A stretch of 64,000 nt of DNA, taken from NCBI GenBank assembly GCA_021817045.1, contig JAKAWG010000010.1, positions 34,211-98,210 on the forward strand. Reading direction: 5' to 3'. Both the position numbers and the translations under genes were made by a program. Positions 44,966 to 53,349 of this stretch are shown in pieces (the stretch's first letter is position 1; each line of letters starts with the position of its first letter). Under the pieces are notes generated by a model. It made no database searches. It was not told the DNA's origin and was given only the letters and a program-made list of their open reading frames with translations. Origin of the DNA: Acidobacteriota bacterium (GTDB lineage: Bacteria > Acidobacteriota > Terriglobia > UBA7540).

Positions 44966-45430
44966 TTGATCGGAAAACACGTTCAGGTGGGTGGCTCAGC
45001 TCCCGACTTCACGCTTCGGGACCAGAACGGACGGGAAGTCTCGCTCAGACAATTTCGAGGGAGCCGGGATGTGATCCTTGCTTTCTACATCAAAGCTTTC
45101 ACTGGCGGGTGAGCGAAAGAACTCAAAGCATATCAGGCTGATATGGCCAAGTTCGAAAGTTCGGGAGCGCAGGTGATTGGCATCAGCGTCGACCCGCCTG
45201 AAAAAAACAAAGTGTTTGCAAGTGTGTTGGGCCTGACTTTCCCCCTCTTGAGCGACACTGACCGGACCGTGTCGCGGGCCTATGGTGTTTTGATTCCGGT
45301 GCTGCGCCTGGCACATCGAGTCACCTTCGGGATCGACCAGCGAGGAACCGTTCGGTTTATTCAACGAGGCAAGCAAGCTCTTGATCCGCGGAACGCCGCC
45401 GTAAATTTCAGCGTGGCTATCGGAAGCTGA
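44966..45430 (+). CDS. Redoxin-fold selenoprotein 1 (in-frame TGA read as selenocysteine)
   Basis: Reading through TGA at 45110-45112 gives 154 residues: SAPDFTLRDQNGREVSLRQFRGSRDVILAFYIKAFTGG-U-AKELKAYQADMAKF ... GVLIPVLRLAHRVTFGIDQRGTVRF. U49 stands exactly where AhpC/TSA and BCP-type peroxiredoxins have the peroxidatic Cys (compare FTPGC). The protein has no Cys at all, so it would be a one-selenocysteine enzyme. The TTG start follows AAGGAG closely. No signal peptide is seen, so it is probably cytosolic. A hairpin lies 17-33 nt after the TGA. The ORF track shows only the fragment after the TGA. It is a paralogue of the next gene. Confidence 0.85.
45129..45145 (+). promoter_or_regulatory. 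Putative bacterial SECIS hairpin of selenoprotein 1
   Basis: CATATCA-GGC-TGATATG forms seven perfect pairs. The loop begins with G at 24 nt after the TGA, within the range known for SelB-dependent bacterial SECIS elements. Confidence 0.7.
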
Positions 45431-45568
45431 AATCGCGTGACGGCGCAGCGCACTCTCGAGTTGCTGAAAGGACCGTTTGCCTCGTGTTATTCCGGCGCGA
45501 AGCGCGTTCGCTCTTCCGGTGCGACCGCGTCTTCCGCAGCCTGCCAAGGATTGAAGGAGGAATTTCAA

Positions 45569-46102
45569 ATGCAAAGACATTGTCGGCTTCTTACTGCAGC
45601 CCTGACGGTCGCGCTCGCGCTCCCGACGGTGATGCGTGGCGCAGAGTTGCGCGTGGGCGAAAGGGCTCCCAACTTCACCTTGCCGGATCAGAATGGCAAG
45701 CCGGTCAGCTTAAGCCAGTTTCGCGGCAAGAAGGATGTGGTCCTGGCGTTTTATGTGCTCGCCTTTACAGGTGGCTGAACGCAAGAGCTTAAGGCGTATC
45801 AGTCTGATATCGCCAAGTTTCAGAAGATGGGCACGCAGGTCTTGGGTGTGAGCGTGGACAGCCAGTTTGCCAACGACGCCTTCGCGAAACAGATTGGCGT
45901 GACGTACCCCCTGCTCAGTGACTTTCACCGAACGGTGAGTGAAGAATACGGCGTGTTAAACGCTAAAGCCGGGGTTGCCAACCGGACAACGTTTGTAATC
46001 AATAAGGAAGGCATTATCACTCACATCGACCGGCAGTCTGCGGCACTGAGCCCAAGCGGCGCCATGCAGGCGTGCAGCCTGGCGGCGCACCACGGCCGAT
46101 AA
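45569..46102 (+). CDS. Redoxin-fold selenoprotein 2, exported (in-frame TGA read as selenocysteine)
   Basis: Reading through TGA at 45776-45778 gives 177 residues. They comprise a signal peptide ([20 protein letters not shown]) and a redoxin domain with [89 protein letters not shown] and [19 protein letters not shown]70 is at the peroxidatic position. A single late Cys (MQACS) could be resolving. GGAGG lies eight bases before the ATG. It is strongly similar to the preceding gene, with 138 bp between them, indicating tandem duplication with one copy sent to the periplasm. The track splits it at the TGA. Confidence 0.88.
45794..45813 (+). promoter_or_regulatory. Putative bacterial SECIS hairpin of selenoprotein 2
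   Basis: GCG-TATCA-GTC-TGATA-t-CGC: five pairs, one bulged T and three further GC pairs. The loop G is 24 nt after the TGA, the same distance as in selenoprotein 1. Confidence 0.7.
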
Positions 46103-46205
46103 TTGAGCTTCACAGGCCGGCGGCAAGCGCGGGCTGGCGCCTGCGACAAACGACAGCCTTGATGCCGCGGCGCTTCGCTGCGAGCCGCAAGGCCGGCTGG
46201 AGACG

Positions 46206-46955
46206 TTAGGTCTTTGCTTCAGCGTGGTGCCGCACATCCACACCGTCGACAAGGAACAGAACGTCTTCGGCAATGTTGGTGGCGTGGTCGGCGATCCGCT
46301 CAAGGAAGCGCGCAACGGAGATCAGGCTGACGCACTGGGGAATGCTTGAAGGGTCTTTTTGCATGTAGCGGACCAGCTCTTCATAAATTTCGGTCCGCCT
46401 ATCGTCAACGGCGTCGTCCCCCAGCAGCACGCTGCGGGCGAGATCGCCATCTTTCTTGACGAAAGAATCGAGCGCCTTGCGCACCATCGATTCGACAAGG
46501 CTCGACATGTAAGGAATGTCCACCGCAGCCTGGACCGGCGGCTCGTGCATGAGGCTAAGCGCGCGCTCGGCAATGCTGACGGCGTTGTCGCCCATGCGTT
46601 CAAGGTCGTTATTGATTTTGATGGCTGAGGTAATAAAGCGCAGATCGGAAGCTACGGGCTGCTCAAGGGCAAGCAGACGAACGGCCATCTCGTCGATCTC
46701 GATTTCCATCTGGTTTACGCGCGCCTCGTTTTTGAAAACCTGGTGCGCCAGAGCTTCGTCCTTTTCCACCAGCGCCTGAACGCTGCGATAGATGGCCGCT
46801 TCCACCAAGCCGCTCATCTCCAGAAGACGCTTGCGAAGCTCGTCGAGTTCCTCTTCAAAGTGCCGCAACTCCCTCGTCCTCCTCCATCCCGCGCGCCTGT
46901 GAGAACGCCGAAACCGCTTCGAATCACCAATGCCCCAGAACGACCGCGCTGGCAT
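46206..46955 (-). CDS. phoU: Phosphate transport system regulator PhoU
   Basis: A two-repeat helical-bundle PhoU: HFEEELDELRKRLLEMSGLVEAAIYRSVQALVEKDEALA, then EIDEMAVRLLALEQPVASDLRFITSAIKINNDLERMGDNAVSIAERAL, and a second repeat ending CVSLISVARFLERIADHATNIAEDVLFLVDG. The ExxD metal motifs are present. It links Pst transport to the PhoR/PhoB kinase system. Its ATG overlaps the pstB stop (TAATG). The first 29 residues are unlike PhoU, so a TTG at 46868 preceded by a purine-rich site may be the real start. Confidence 0.92.
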   Translation of the reverse strand: MPARSFWGIGDSKRFRRSHRRAGWRRTRELRHFEEELDELRKRLLEMSGLVEAAIYRSVQALVEKDEALAHQVFKNEARVNQMEIEIDEMAVRLLALEQPVASDLRFITSAIKINNDLERMGDNAVSIAERALSLMHEPPVQAAVDIPYMSSLVESMVRKALDSFVKKDGDLARSVLLGDDAVDDRRTEIYEELVRYMQKDPSSIPQCVSLISVARFLERIADHATNIAEDVLFLVDGVDVRHHAEAKT

Positions 46956-47788
46956 TATCCGAAGCGGCCTGTAATGTAATCCTCCGTTTCCTTGCAGGCG
47001 GGCTTCTTGAAAAGCAGGCTGGTCTCGTTGAACTCGATCAGCTTGCCCATCAGGAAAAAACCTGTGTGCTCCGAGACACGCGCCGCCTGCTGCATATTAT
47101 GCGTTACGATCACGATCGTGCACGTATCCGTGAGGGCGTACAGCAATTCCTCGATTTTTGCCGTCGCGATCGGATCGAGCGCGGAGCACGGCTCGTCCAA
47201 AAGCAACACCTCCGGATTCACAGCCAGGGCGCGCGCGATGCACAGGCGCTGCTGCTGGCCCCCCGAAAGCGCGTAGGCAGACTTCCGCAAGTGATCCTTA
47301 ACTTCATCCCATAGCGCTGCACGCCGCAGGCTCGCTTCCACCAAGTCGGCCAGGGACGTTCCATGCGCGAGACCGTTGATGCGCGGCCCGTAGGCGACGT
47401 TGTCGAAAATGCTTTTAGGAAACGGATTCGGCTTTTGAAAGACCATGCCGACGCGGCGGCGCAACGTCACCACATCCATGGCAAAAACGTCTTCCTGGCC
47501 AAGCAGTATCTCTCCCGTTGCACGCGTGCCGCGCAGCGTTTCAGACATGCGGTTAAGCGCGCGCAGAAACGTGGATTTCCCGCAACCCGACGGCCCGATT
47601 AAGGCCGTAATTTTGTTGCTGAGAATTCGCAGCGACACATCATGCAGGGCCTGATAGGACCCGTAATAGAAATTGAGGTTGGACACCTGGATCTTTAAGG
47701 CAGCCTGGGCGACCGCTTGCGCTGTCATCACGCGTTCCGCCTTTTCGTCTTCAGTCTTCTTCACCGCTATTTTGGCCACCGTTTCCAT
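46955..47788 (-). CDS. pstB: Phosphate ABC transporter ATP-binding protein
   Basis: A 277-residue ABC ATPase: Walker [20 protein letters not shown]-loop [22 protein letters not shown], signature [16 protein letters not shown], Walker [14 protein letters not shown] and switch [19 protein letters not shown]. The C-terminus [11 protein letters not shown] is diagnostic of PstB. It energises high-affinity phosphate uptake. An N-terminal extension of about 30 residues precedes the conserved [11 protein letters not shown]. Confidence 0.97.
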   Translation of the reverse strand: METVAKIAVKKTEDEKAERVMTAQAVAQAALKIQVSNLNFYYGSYQALHDVSLRILSNKITALIGPSGCGKSTFLRALNRMSETLRGTRATGEILLGQEDVFAMDVVTLRRRVGMVFQKPNPFPKSIFDNVAYGPRINGLAHGTSLADLVEASLRRAALWDEVKDHLRKSAYALSGGQQQRLCIARALAVNPEVLLLDEPCSALDPIATAKIEELLYALTDTCTIVIVTHNMQQAARVSEHTGFFLMGKLIEFNETSLLFKKPACKETEDYITGRFG

Positions 47789-47898
47789 ACAACATTCGAC
47801 CTTCGGAGATAGCTGCTCACTCGATTACGGCACGCGCACCAATGTTAGCAAGAAGCACTGGAGCAGACAAGACGAAGCCTGCCGCCAGAGAGCTTGTC

Positions 47899-48804
47899 TT
47901 AACCCTGGTGGCGACGGCGCCAGCCGGCATTCTCGTCCAGCACCAAGCGAGAGAGAACGCTGATCACCAGCACAAACAAGGTGACAAAAAGGGCCGCCGC
48001 GTACGCAAGCGCGTGGGCGCTAGAAAAAGGCTCGGTGATGAAGGCCCAGATCGCGTAGGTCAGGTAACCAACCGGTTCTTTGATAAGATGGCCTGTCCAT
48101 AGATAATTGGACCACCCTGCCGTATATAGCAGTGGCGCTGTCTCTCCAACCGAGATCGCGAGGGCCAGCAAGACTCCTGTGAGAATCGCGGGCAGGGCCG
48201 CCGGTACACAGATACCTAGGACCACCTTTCGGTCCCCGGCGCCCAGAGCGTAGCCTGCCTCGCGCAGCGAGCGTGGGACCTGGCGAAGCGCCATCTCGCT
48301 GGTCCGGCAGATGTAGGGAAGCGAGATGATGGCTAGCGCGATGCTTCCGGCCGCAACCGAAAAATTCCACCCGAGACCAGCTACCATCGTGACATAGCCG
48401 AAATAGCCGATCACGATAGAAGGTACGCCCACCAACACGTCCGCCAGGAAGCGGATGGCCGGGGCCAAGTATCCACTATCGAATTCCGCAAGATAGATGC
48501 CGGCCGCAAGTCCCGGCGGAACAGCAAGGATGATGCCTCCCAAAGCGAGAATCAGGGTGCCCTCGATGGCGTTAAGCAGCCCACCGCCGTATCCCGAGGT
48601 GATTTGCGTAATCACCGTCAAATTGAGCGCATGTAATCCGCGAAGGAAGACCACGACCAGGATCCACACCATCGCGCTGCCCAGCAGAAGAAAGGCAAGG
48701 ACAGTCAGGAACCAGCCGAGATAATCAAAGAAACGCCGACGCAGACGGACGCCATTGGCGGCCTGGAGGCTGGCAGGACTTGCGGCGGCCGTCAAACCCA
48801 TCAC
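47899..48804 (-). CDS. pstA: Phosphate ABC transporter permease PstA
   Basis: A 301-residue inner-membrane permease with about six helices and the binding-protein-dependent permease loop RQVPRSLREAGYALGAGDRKVVLGICVPAALPAILTGVLLALAISVGETAPLLYTAGW, typical of PstA. It pairs with PstC. Its start overlaps the pstC stop by four bases (ATGA), so the two are translationally coupled. A 110-bp gap separates it from pstB. Confidence 0.95.
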   Translation of the reverse strand: MMGLTAAASPASLQAANGVRLRRRFFDYLGWFLTVLAFLLLGSAMVWILVVVFLRGLHALNLTVITQITSGYGGGLLNAIEGTLILALGGIILAVPPGLAAGIYLAEFDSGYLAPAIRFLADVLVGVPSIVIGYFGYVTMVAGLGWNFSVAAGSIALAIISLPYICRTSEMALRQVPRSLREAGYALGAGDRKVVLGICVPAALPAILTGVLLALAISVGETAPLLYTAGWSNYLWTGHLIKEPVGYLTYAIWAFITEPFSSAHALAYAAALFVTLFVLVISVLSRLVLDENAGWRRRHQG

Positions 48805-49763
48805 ATAACCCCCGCGCTCTGGCGGCCTTCGTAATAAAGCAGAAGGCGCGCGAAGCCGTTGACGATGATAGAAATCACGCAGAGAACCAGCGCCACCTCG
48901 GCCAGCGAGCGCACGGCCATCCCGGTCGGGTCGGTCAAGGCGCTATCAAGCTGCGAAACGATGAAAGAGGCCATAGTAGAAATCGGCGCGTAAATGTTAC
49001 TGGGCAGGTAATTCAGCGCGTTGCCGCTGATCATCAGAACGGCCATGGTCTCGCCAAGCGCCCTGCCGGTGGCGAGGATGCTGGAACCAATCAACACCCG
49101 GCGCACCGCCGGCAGCAACACCCCCCATTGGGCCTCAAAGCGGCTTGCGCCAAGCGCCAGCGCTCCCTCGTGGAGAGAGGCCGCTTGGCTCACGAGAGCG
49201 TCGCGCAAAGTTGCGGTGATTAAGGGCACGATCATCAAGGCCAGGACGAAACCGCAGGTAAGGAGCCCGTAGCCACTGCCCGCGGCACCGCCAAAAAAGG
49301 GAATGAAACCCAGGTGCTCCACCAAAAACGGAAAAAGATGGTGGCCAAGAAACGGAATCACGACCACGTAGCCCCAAAGGCCGTAAACTACGCTCGGGAT
49401 CGCGGCCAACAACTCAACAAAGAGAGAAATCCACGTGCGGATCATCGGAGACACACCCTCAGCCAAGAACATCGCGGCGCCAACACCCACAGGAACGGCG
49501 ATGAGGAGCGCAATCATCGTGCTCAGCAGCGTGCCGACAATCAGGAACAAGATCCCGTAATGAGCGCCAGGCATAATCTGCTGACCATGAACCGTGATCG
49601 GATTGGCATAAAGACTGCCGAGATTCCAGTTGTTGTCGGTCAAAAACGCGAAGCCATTAAGGCGCACCGCTGGCCAGGCGTAGAGCGCAAGGAAGGCCAC
49701 GATCACGATGAGGGTAGCTCCCACGATGCTGCCGAGCAGGGCGACAAACCTTCGAAAACTCAC
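48801..49763 (-). CDS. pstC: Phosphate ABC transporter permease PstC
   Basis: A 320-residue permease with six helices; GVGAAMFLAEGVSPMIRTWISLFVELLAAIPSVVYGLWGYVVVIPFL and GALALGASRFEAQWGVLLPAVRRVLIGSSILATGRALGETMAVLMISGN are PstC blocks. It uses a GTG start that overlaps the stop of pstS (TAGTG). A periplasmic loop (TDNNWNLGSLYANPITVHGQQIMPGAHYG) follows the first helix, as usual. Confidence 0.95.
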   Translation of the reverse strand: MSFRRFVALLGSIVGATLIVIVAFLALYAWPAVRLNGFAFLTDNNWNLGSLYANPITVHGQQIMPGAHYGILFLIVGTLLSTMIALLIAVPVGVGAAMFLAEGVSPMIRTWISLFVELLAAIPSVVYGLWGYVVVIPFLGHHLFPFLVEHLGFIPFFGGAAGSGYGLLTCGFVLALMIVPLITATLRDALVSQAASLHEGALALGASRFEAQWGVLLPAVRRVLIGSSILATGRALGETMAVLMISGNALNYLPSNIYAPISTMASFIVSQLDSALTDPTGMAVRSLAEVALVLCVISIIVNGFARLLLYYEGRQSAGVM

Positions 49764-50863
49764 TACCGAATCTCCGCGATCTGGGCTGCCGTGAGCTTGG
49801 CAATGGGAGCCGGGAGCGGCACGAAATGCACCGCATTCATGAAACGAGGTGAGCTTCCGCCACGCACACTCATCGCCCAGGTGAAGAACTGGCGCAGCGC
49901 TGCCGCCATTTCAGGCGAGGGCTGATTCCGGCTCACGAGGGCGTACTCGTAGTTGATAATGGGATAGGATTCGGCGCCGGGCGCAAAAATCAGGCTCACG
50001 CGCTCATCCTTCGGCGTCTTGGCCACCATGACCGCTGCCGCCGCGTCTGCTGTCCGCGTGCTGGGGAGAAGGAAGCTGCCCGCACGATTCTTGAGCATGG
50101 CGATGCCAAGCTCTGCGTGTTCGATTTGGTTCTCAAAGCTGGTGCCGATGTAGGCAATTGAATAAGAGTTATCCTGGGTCGCCGTGAACATGCCGGGATT
50201 TCCTTCAGCGCCGAGACCACCAGGAACAGCTGGCCAACTCACGGTCGTGCCGTAGCTGACACTATTTGCCCACTCCGGGGTGCTGAAAGCGAGATATTGC
50301 GTGAAGATAAACGTGTCGCCGCTGCCGTCGGAACGATGCACCGGAATGATGACATGATGCGGCAGGTTCACACCCGGGTTAAGCCCTCGGATCGCGGCGT
50401 CATCCCAGTATCGGATTTTGCCCTGATAGATGCCAGCTAGTACGGGACCGCTGAGCTTTAGATGCCGCTGGTTAAGACCAGGCAAGTTGTAGTTCACCAT
50501 CTGCATCGAGATGCAAAGCGGAATATTCAACAACGGCTTCTGTTTCATCTGCGCCGGGCTCATGTAAGCATCCGACGCACCGATCTGCACGATCCCCGCA
50601 ATGGCTTGGGCGATGCCGGTGCCGCTGCCTGTTGACTGAGGCGTAATCCTCACGCCCGGATGGCTCTTTGTATAAACCGGGACCCAGAGGTTGAAGAGCG
50701 GATAAAGCAGACTCGACCCGGTTTCAAGGATACTGACGTTTCCCGCTGCCCGGCTGGTGCCGACACCGATCATGGAAATGCTAGCAAGAGCGACGGCAAA
50801 CAGAGCGCCCTTCAAGATCGAACGGCGCGCAAGAGTCAAAACAGCTTTTCGGTGAAGTGACAC
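49763..50863 (-). CDS. pstS: Periplasmic phosphate-binding protein PstS
   Basis: A 366-residue protein from the GTG at 50863, which has GGAGG five bases upstream; the longer track start adds 63 residues before the signal peptide and is unlikely. Signal ARRSILKGALFAVALASISMIGVGTSRAA. The mature part has GSSLLYPLFNLWVPVYTKSHPGVRITPQSTGSGTGIAQAI and HRSDGSGDTFIFTQYLA, the phosphate-binding segments. It delivers phosphate to PstCA and is first in a pstSCAB-phoU operon. Confidence 0.94.
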   Translation of the reverse strand: MSLHRKAVLTLARRSILKGALFAVALASISMIGVGTSRAAGNVSILETGSSLLYPLFNLWVPVYTKSHPGVRITPQSTGSGTGIAQAIAGIVQIGASDAYMSPAQMKQKPLLNIPLCISMQMVNYNLPGLNQRHLKLSGPVLAGIYQGKIRYWDDAAIRGLNPGVNLPHHVIIPVHRSDGSGDTFIFTQYLAFSTPEWANSVSYGTTVSWPAVPGGLGAEGNPGMFTATQDNSYSIAYIGTSFENQIEHAELGIAMLKNRAGSFLLPSTRTADAAAAVMVAKTPKDERVSLIFAPGAESYPIINYEYALVSRNQPSPEMAAALRQFFTWAMSVRGGSSPRFMNAVHFVPLPAPIAKLTAAQIAEIR

Positions 50864-51193
50864 GATACCCTCCTTAGTTGGAGCGATGTTTGGAACGTGA
50901 ATGCGAGCAAGACATTGATCTTGTTCGAGGTCACCCATCCTATCAGCGAATTGTGACGGCTGTGTTGCGGATGTATGTAGCTTGGATGACACGAACCCAA
51001 TCGTTAAACGTTCCTGCGAATCGATGGGGGCGGGAGCGGGGAGTTGAGTCATTCATTGCAGACGGTCCAATCCTCAGCGTCTGTTGAAAAGCCGCGCCTG
51101 GGAGCAACGGACGATGCTATGCCGCCACGAATGCCCCATTGCTAATCGGCTAAGGCGGGCATAACGGGATCGCACCACGTTTTCAACAGACTC
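50864..51193. other. Region upstream of the pst operon with weak Pho-box-like phasing
   Basis: On the minus strand, GTCAT and GTCAC elements lie 33 bp (three 11-bp units) apart at 50953-50990. This recalls the 11-bp phased repeats bound by PhoB, but the middle units are poor matches. An ORF continuing upstream from pstS is not considered coding. Confidence 0.3.
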
Positions 51194-51553
51194 TTAACTG
51201 CCTACGCGTGTCGGGTTGTCTTGGCTCAGCCCAGGACTTTTTGGCGAATCGTTAACCTCAAATTGCTGGCGCGGATGTTTCTTCACGGCGCGCTCAAGAC
51301 CCCAAACTGTTGAGTCCCGGCCCTCCGCCTTGAGTTCCGCAAACGACTTGGTATTGTTTTTGCCGCAACGAGGACATTGCTGGATCGGCCGGCCCAGAAC
51401 CAGAATCTTGGCGGCTTTTGTATGGAAGATCGCCTTGGCCTCGTCGTGGTCGTTTTCGCCCAAGCAGTCGTAGCAGATGAACCAGTTCTCCCGGTCCAAT
51501 CTCAATCGAGAAAGAATGCTCATGGGATTTTGCGTCTGGAAACTAGCGTCCAT
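51194..51553 (-). CDS. Small zinc-ribbon protein of unknown function
   Basis: A 119-residue protein with CYDC near residue 28 and CPRC near residue 61 (WFICYDCLGENDHDEAKAIFHTKAAKILVLGRPIQQCPRCGKNNTKSFAELKAEGRDSTVWGLERAVKKHPRQQF), a clear zinc-ribbon pattern. The second Met (MSILSRLRL) may be the start. No ribosome binding site is evident for either. Function unknown; it stands alone upstream of pstS. Confidence 0.6.
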   Translation of the reverse strand: MDASFQTQNPMSILSRLRLDRENWFICYDCLGENDHDEAKAIFHTKAAKILVLGRPIQQCPRCGKNNTKSFAELKAEGRDSTVWGLERAVKKHPRQQFEVNDSPKSPGLSQDNPTRVGS

Positions 51554-52358
51554 TATGAGCGCGACAGACCGATTTTTTCAAGGGGAAGGCGGCGTCAATT
51601 GTTACGGGCCGTTTGTGTGCGGGGCAGGCGCGGCGCTTCAGGCGATGCGGGGTGCAGCTTGCTTGCGCTAGTAGCATCCAGAAACGCTGTCTTGTCGAAT
51701 CGCAGGGTTACTCTCTTCGGCTCCCTTGGGCCACGGTAGGCCCGCTTGATTTGGCTCATATTTTGTAACGCCGGACTATTTGTTTATGTGGCCTGTTTTC
51801 TACAACTTATATGAATTGGGAGCGCTCTCCTAGCCATTATAAGTTGATAATTCTAAATAGCTTAATCCATTTCAGGCCGAAAAGTTTGGGTTTGCTTTTG
51901 GGTTTGGTCGTCATAAGCAAATTTTAATGTTGTTTGTTTTCAAAAACTTGGTGGGTTTCCCGAGCAAAAACGGCCCATCAATTTCGCTCAAAGTCCCTAG
52001 CCTAGCCATTTTTTGAAACCCGTAAGATTGAGCCTTGGCCGACCGGTTTTAAGGGTATCGCTGAACAAAATTGCTGTTGGGTGGCAGTCAGGGTTCGTCA
52101 GAGGCATGGCAGACTTCCAATCAGTAATTTTTCGAGGGGTCTGATTACTTAATAGTATACACGCGGGCCAGAACTGTCAAGCTCGCGAGGTGAACCCTCT
52201 CCGCCGGGCGGCGCGGTACGAAGGACAGCAGCAGGCAGTGGTTCAGTTTGATGTAGAGGTAGCTGGGGGTTCCCACGAGTGGCGGATAAAGCCGCGGGTG
52301 GCACACACCTCCCAAACAACGGGATGCATGCGCCGGCCCGAGCGATTCCGAGACGCGC
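51554..52358. other. 805-bp intergenic region, partly AT-rich, without a supported gene
   Basis: From about 51750 to 52160 the DNA is markedly AT-rich compared with its surroundings. It contains an 8-bp inverted repeat AACTTATA ... TATAAGTT (51804-51845) enclosing the palindromic GGGAGCGCTCTCC. A partial GGGTGGC repeat copy is at 52296-52341. ORFs here have no start signals. Confidence 0.5.
52296..52341. repeat. Partial GGGTGGCG repeat copy
   Basis: GGGTGGCACACACCTCCCAA and CGGGATGCATGCGCCGGCCCGA match the outer and inner parts of the 40431 copy (CATCCCAAATAGCGGGATGTATGCGCCACCCCGA). Confidence 0.55.
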
Positions 52359-52832
52359 CTACGGACTCGCCGCACAATCAGGCAGCCGCTCGATAGGCTG
52401 ATAGCCTGCCGCAAGCTTCAATTCCTCACTCGGATTCGTGTTTAGGGTCCTAATCTGTGGACATCGCAGACAGGCGGCACGGCCTTCCTGGCTGTACCAG
52501 CGGCAATTCGCACGCACGACGCACGGCGGCAACGTGCTTACAACTGCCGGTAGAATCCGGACGATCCGCGTAGCTAGCTCGCACTCACATCCGTTGAAGT
52601 GGACACACTTCTTCGCTTCGCAAGTTGCTGCAAATCGGAACACTTCCCTTGGAGCCGCTTCCCCGGCTAGGGATAGAATCTCGCCAGTAACTGCGACATG
52701 CTGATTCAGGTATGAAAGCATCGGTTTATCCCCATCACCCTCAAGGACGCCCAGCACTTGACAATTTTCCATCCCAGGCTGTGCGCTCGGGCACAGGAGA
52801 GTTTCATTGTTTCCACAGCGCGGTTGATTCAT
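52359..52832 (-). CDS. Cysteine-rich protein of unknown function
   Basis: A 157-residue protein with about a dozen cysteines (RCG, LCPS, NCQV, TCEAKKCVHFNGCEC, PCVVRANCRWYSQEGRAACLRCPQI), which suggests a metal or Fe-S site. The middle part (PMLSYLNQHVAVTGEILSLAGEAAPREVFRFAA) reads like a compact domain. No family is recognised. It starts ten bases after the stop of the upstream 115-residue gene, so the two form an operon divergent from a LuxR-type regulator. Confidence 0.6.
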   Translation of the reverse strand: MNQPRCGNNETLLCPSAQPGMENCQVLGVLEGDGDKPMLSYLNQHVAVTGEILSLAGEAAPREVFRFAATCEAKKCVHFNGCECELATRIVRILPAVVSTLPPCVVRANCRWYSQEGRAACLRCPQIRTLNTNPSEELKLAAGYQPIERLPDCAASP

Positions 52833-52842
52833 GGCGCACCCG

Positions 52843-53190
52843 CTACTCTAACGTGAAAATATCCTCGGGAGGCGGGAGAAAGCCGCATATTACAATGCGG
52901 TCGTGCGAGTAAATCGCCGCATCCTGCACCGCCCCTCCAGCAATGCTACCTGCCGCCGTGTCTTTTTCTACCTGTTCGGCAACACGACTGGCCACGTGCT
53001 GGTATTCCGCCAGGTTCTGTGGATCTGCGTTCCGAAAGATGATTCCCATAATCCATGGCGGGCGCACAACGATCCCCCTCTCGGGCTGCTGGGCTTGCAG
53101 GGTCTTGCTTTGACTCAGGGCCGCTTTCGCTGCGCGGTGTGCCACCGCCGAGAGTTGTGCAACAGAGACAGTGCGGGCTCTTTCAGCCAT
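52843..53190 (-). CDS. Small protein divergent from LuxR-type regulator, function unknown
   Basis: A 115-residue protein from the ATG at 53190, which has AAGGAGG upstream; the track start is too long. The N-terminus is an Ala-rich helix (TVSVAQLSAVAHRAAKAALSQSKTL), followed by GIVVRPPWIMGIIFRNADPQNLAEYQHVASRVAEQV and ending RIVICGFLPPPEDIFTLE. There is no export signal. A short leader-like helix plus a Gly/Ala-rich core could fit a precursor or regulatory peptide, but there is no direct evidence. It is followed by the cysteine-rich gene. Confidence 0.65.
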   Translation of the reverse strand: MAERARTVSVAQLSAVAHRAAKAALSQSKTLQAQQPERGIVVRPPWIMGIIFRNADPQNLAEYQHVASRVAEQVEKDTAAGSIAGGAVQDAAIYSHDRIVICGFLPPPEDIFTLE

Positions 53191-53349
53191 ACAGTTCCTC
53201 CTTAAAGTGGCCAGCCTTGGGCACTCGATGGTCGAGGCGATTGGCTCAGCTTGACTTTGCCCGATCAGGGTATTAAGCTTCCAGCCATTCTGCAATGGTC
53301 TAAAAGGCCATTTCTCACGGAGAAAGAGCGCGTAAGTTAGGGGGGAGCG

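Noticed and set aside
45143-45430. Separate gene starting after the TGA of selenoprotein 1 (and likewise 45827-46102)
   Set aside because: Both fragments start in the middle of a redoxin fold without a ribosome binding site; the upstream halves align with each other and continue in frame.
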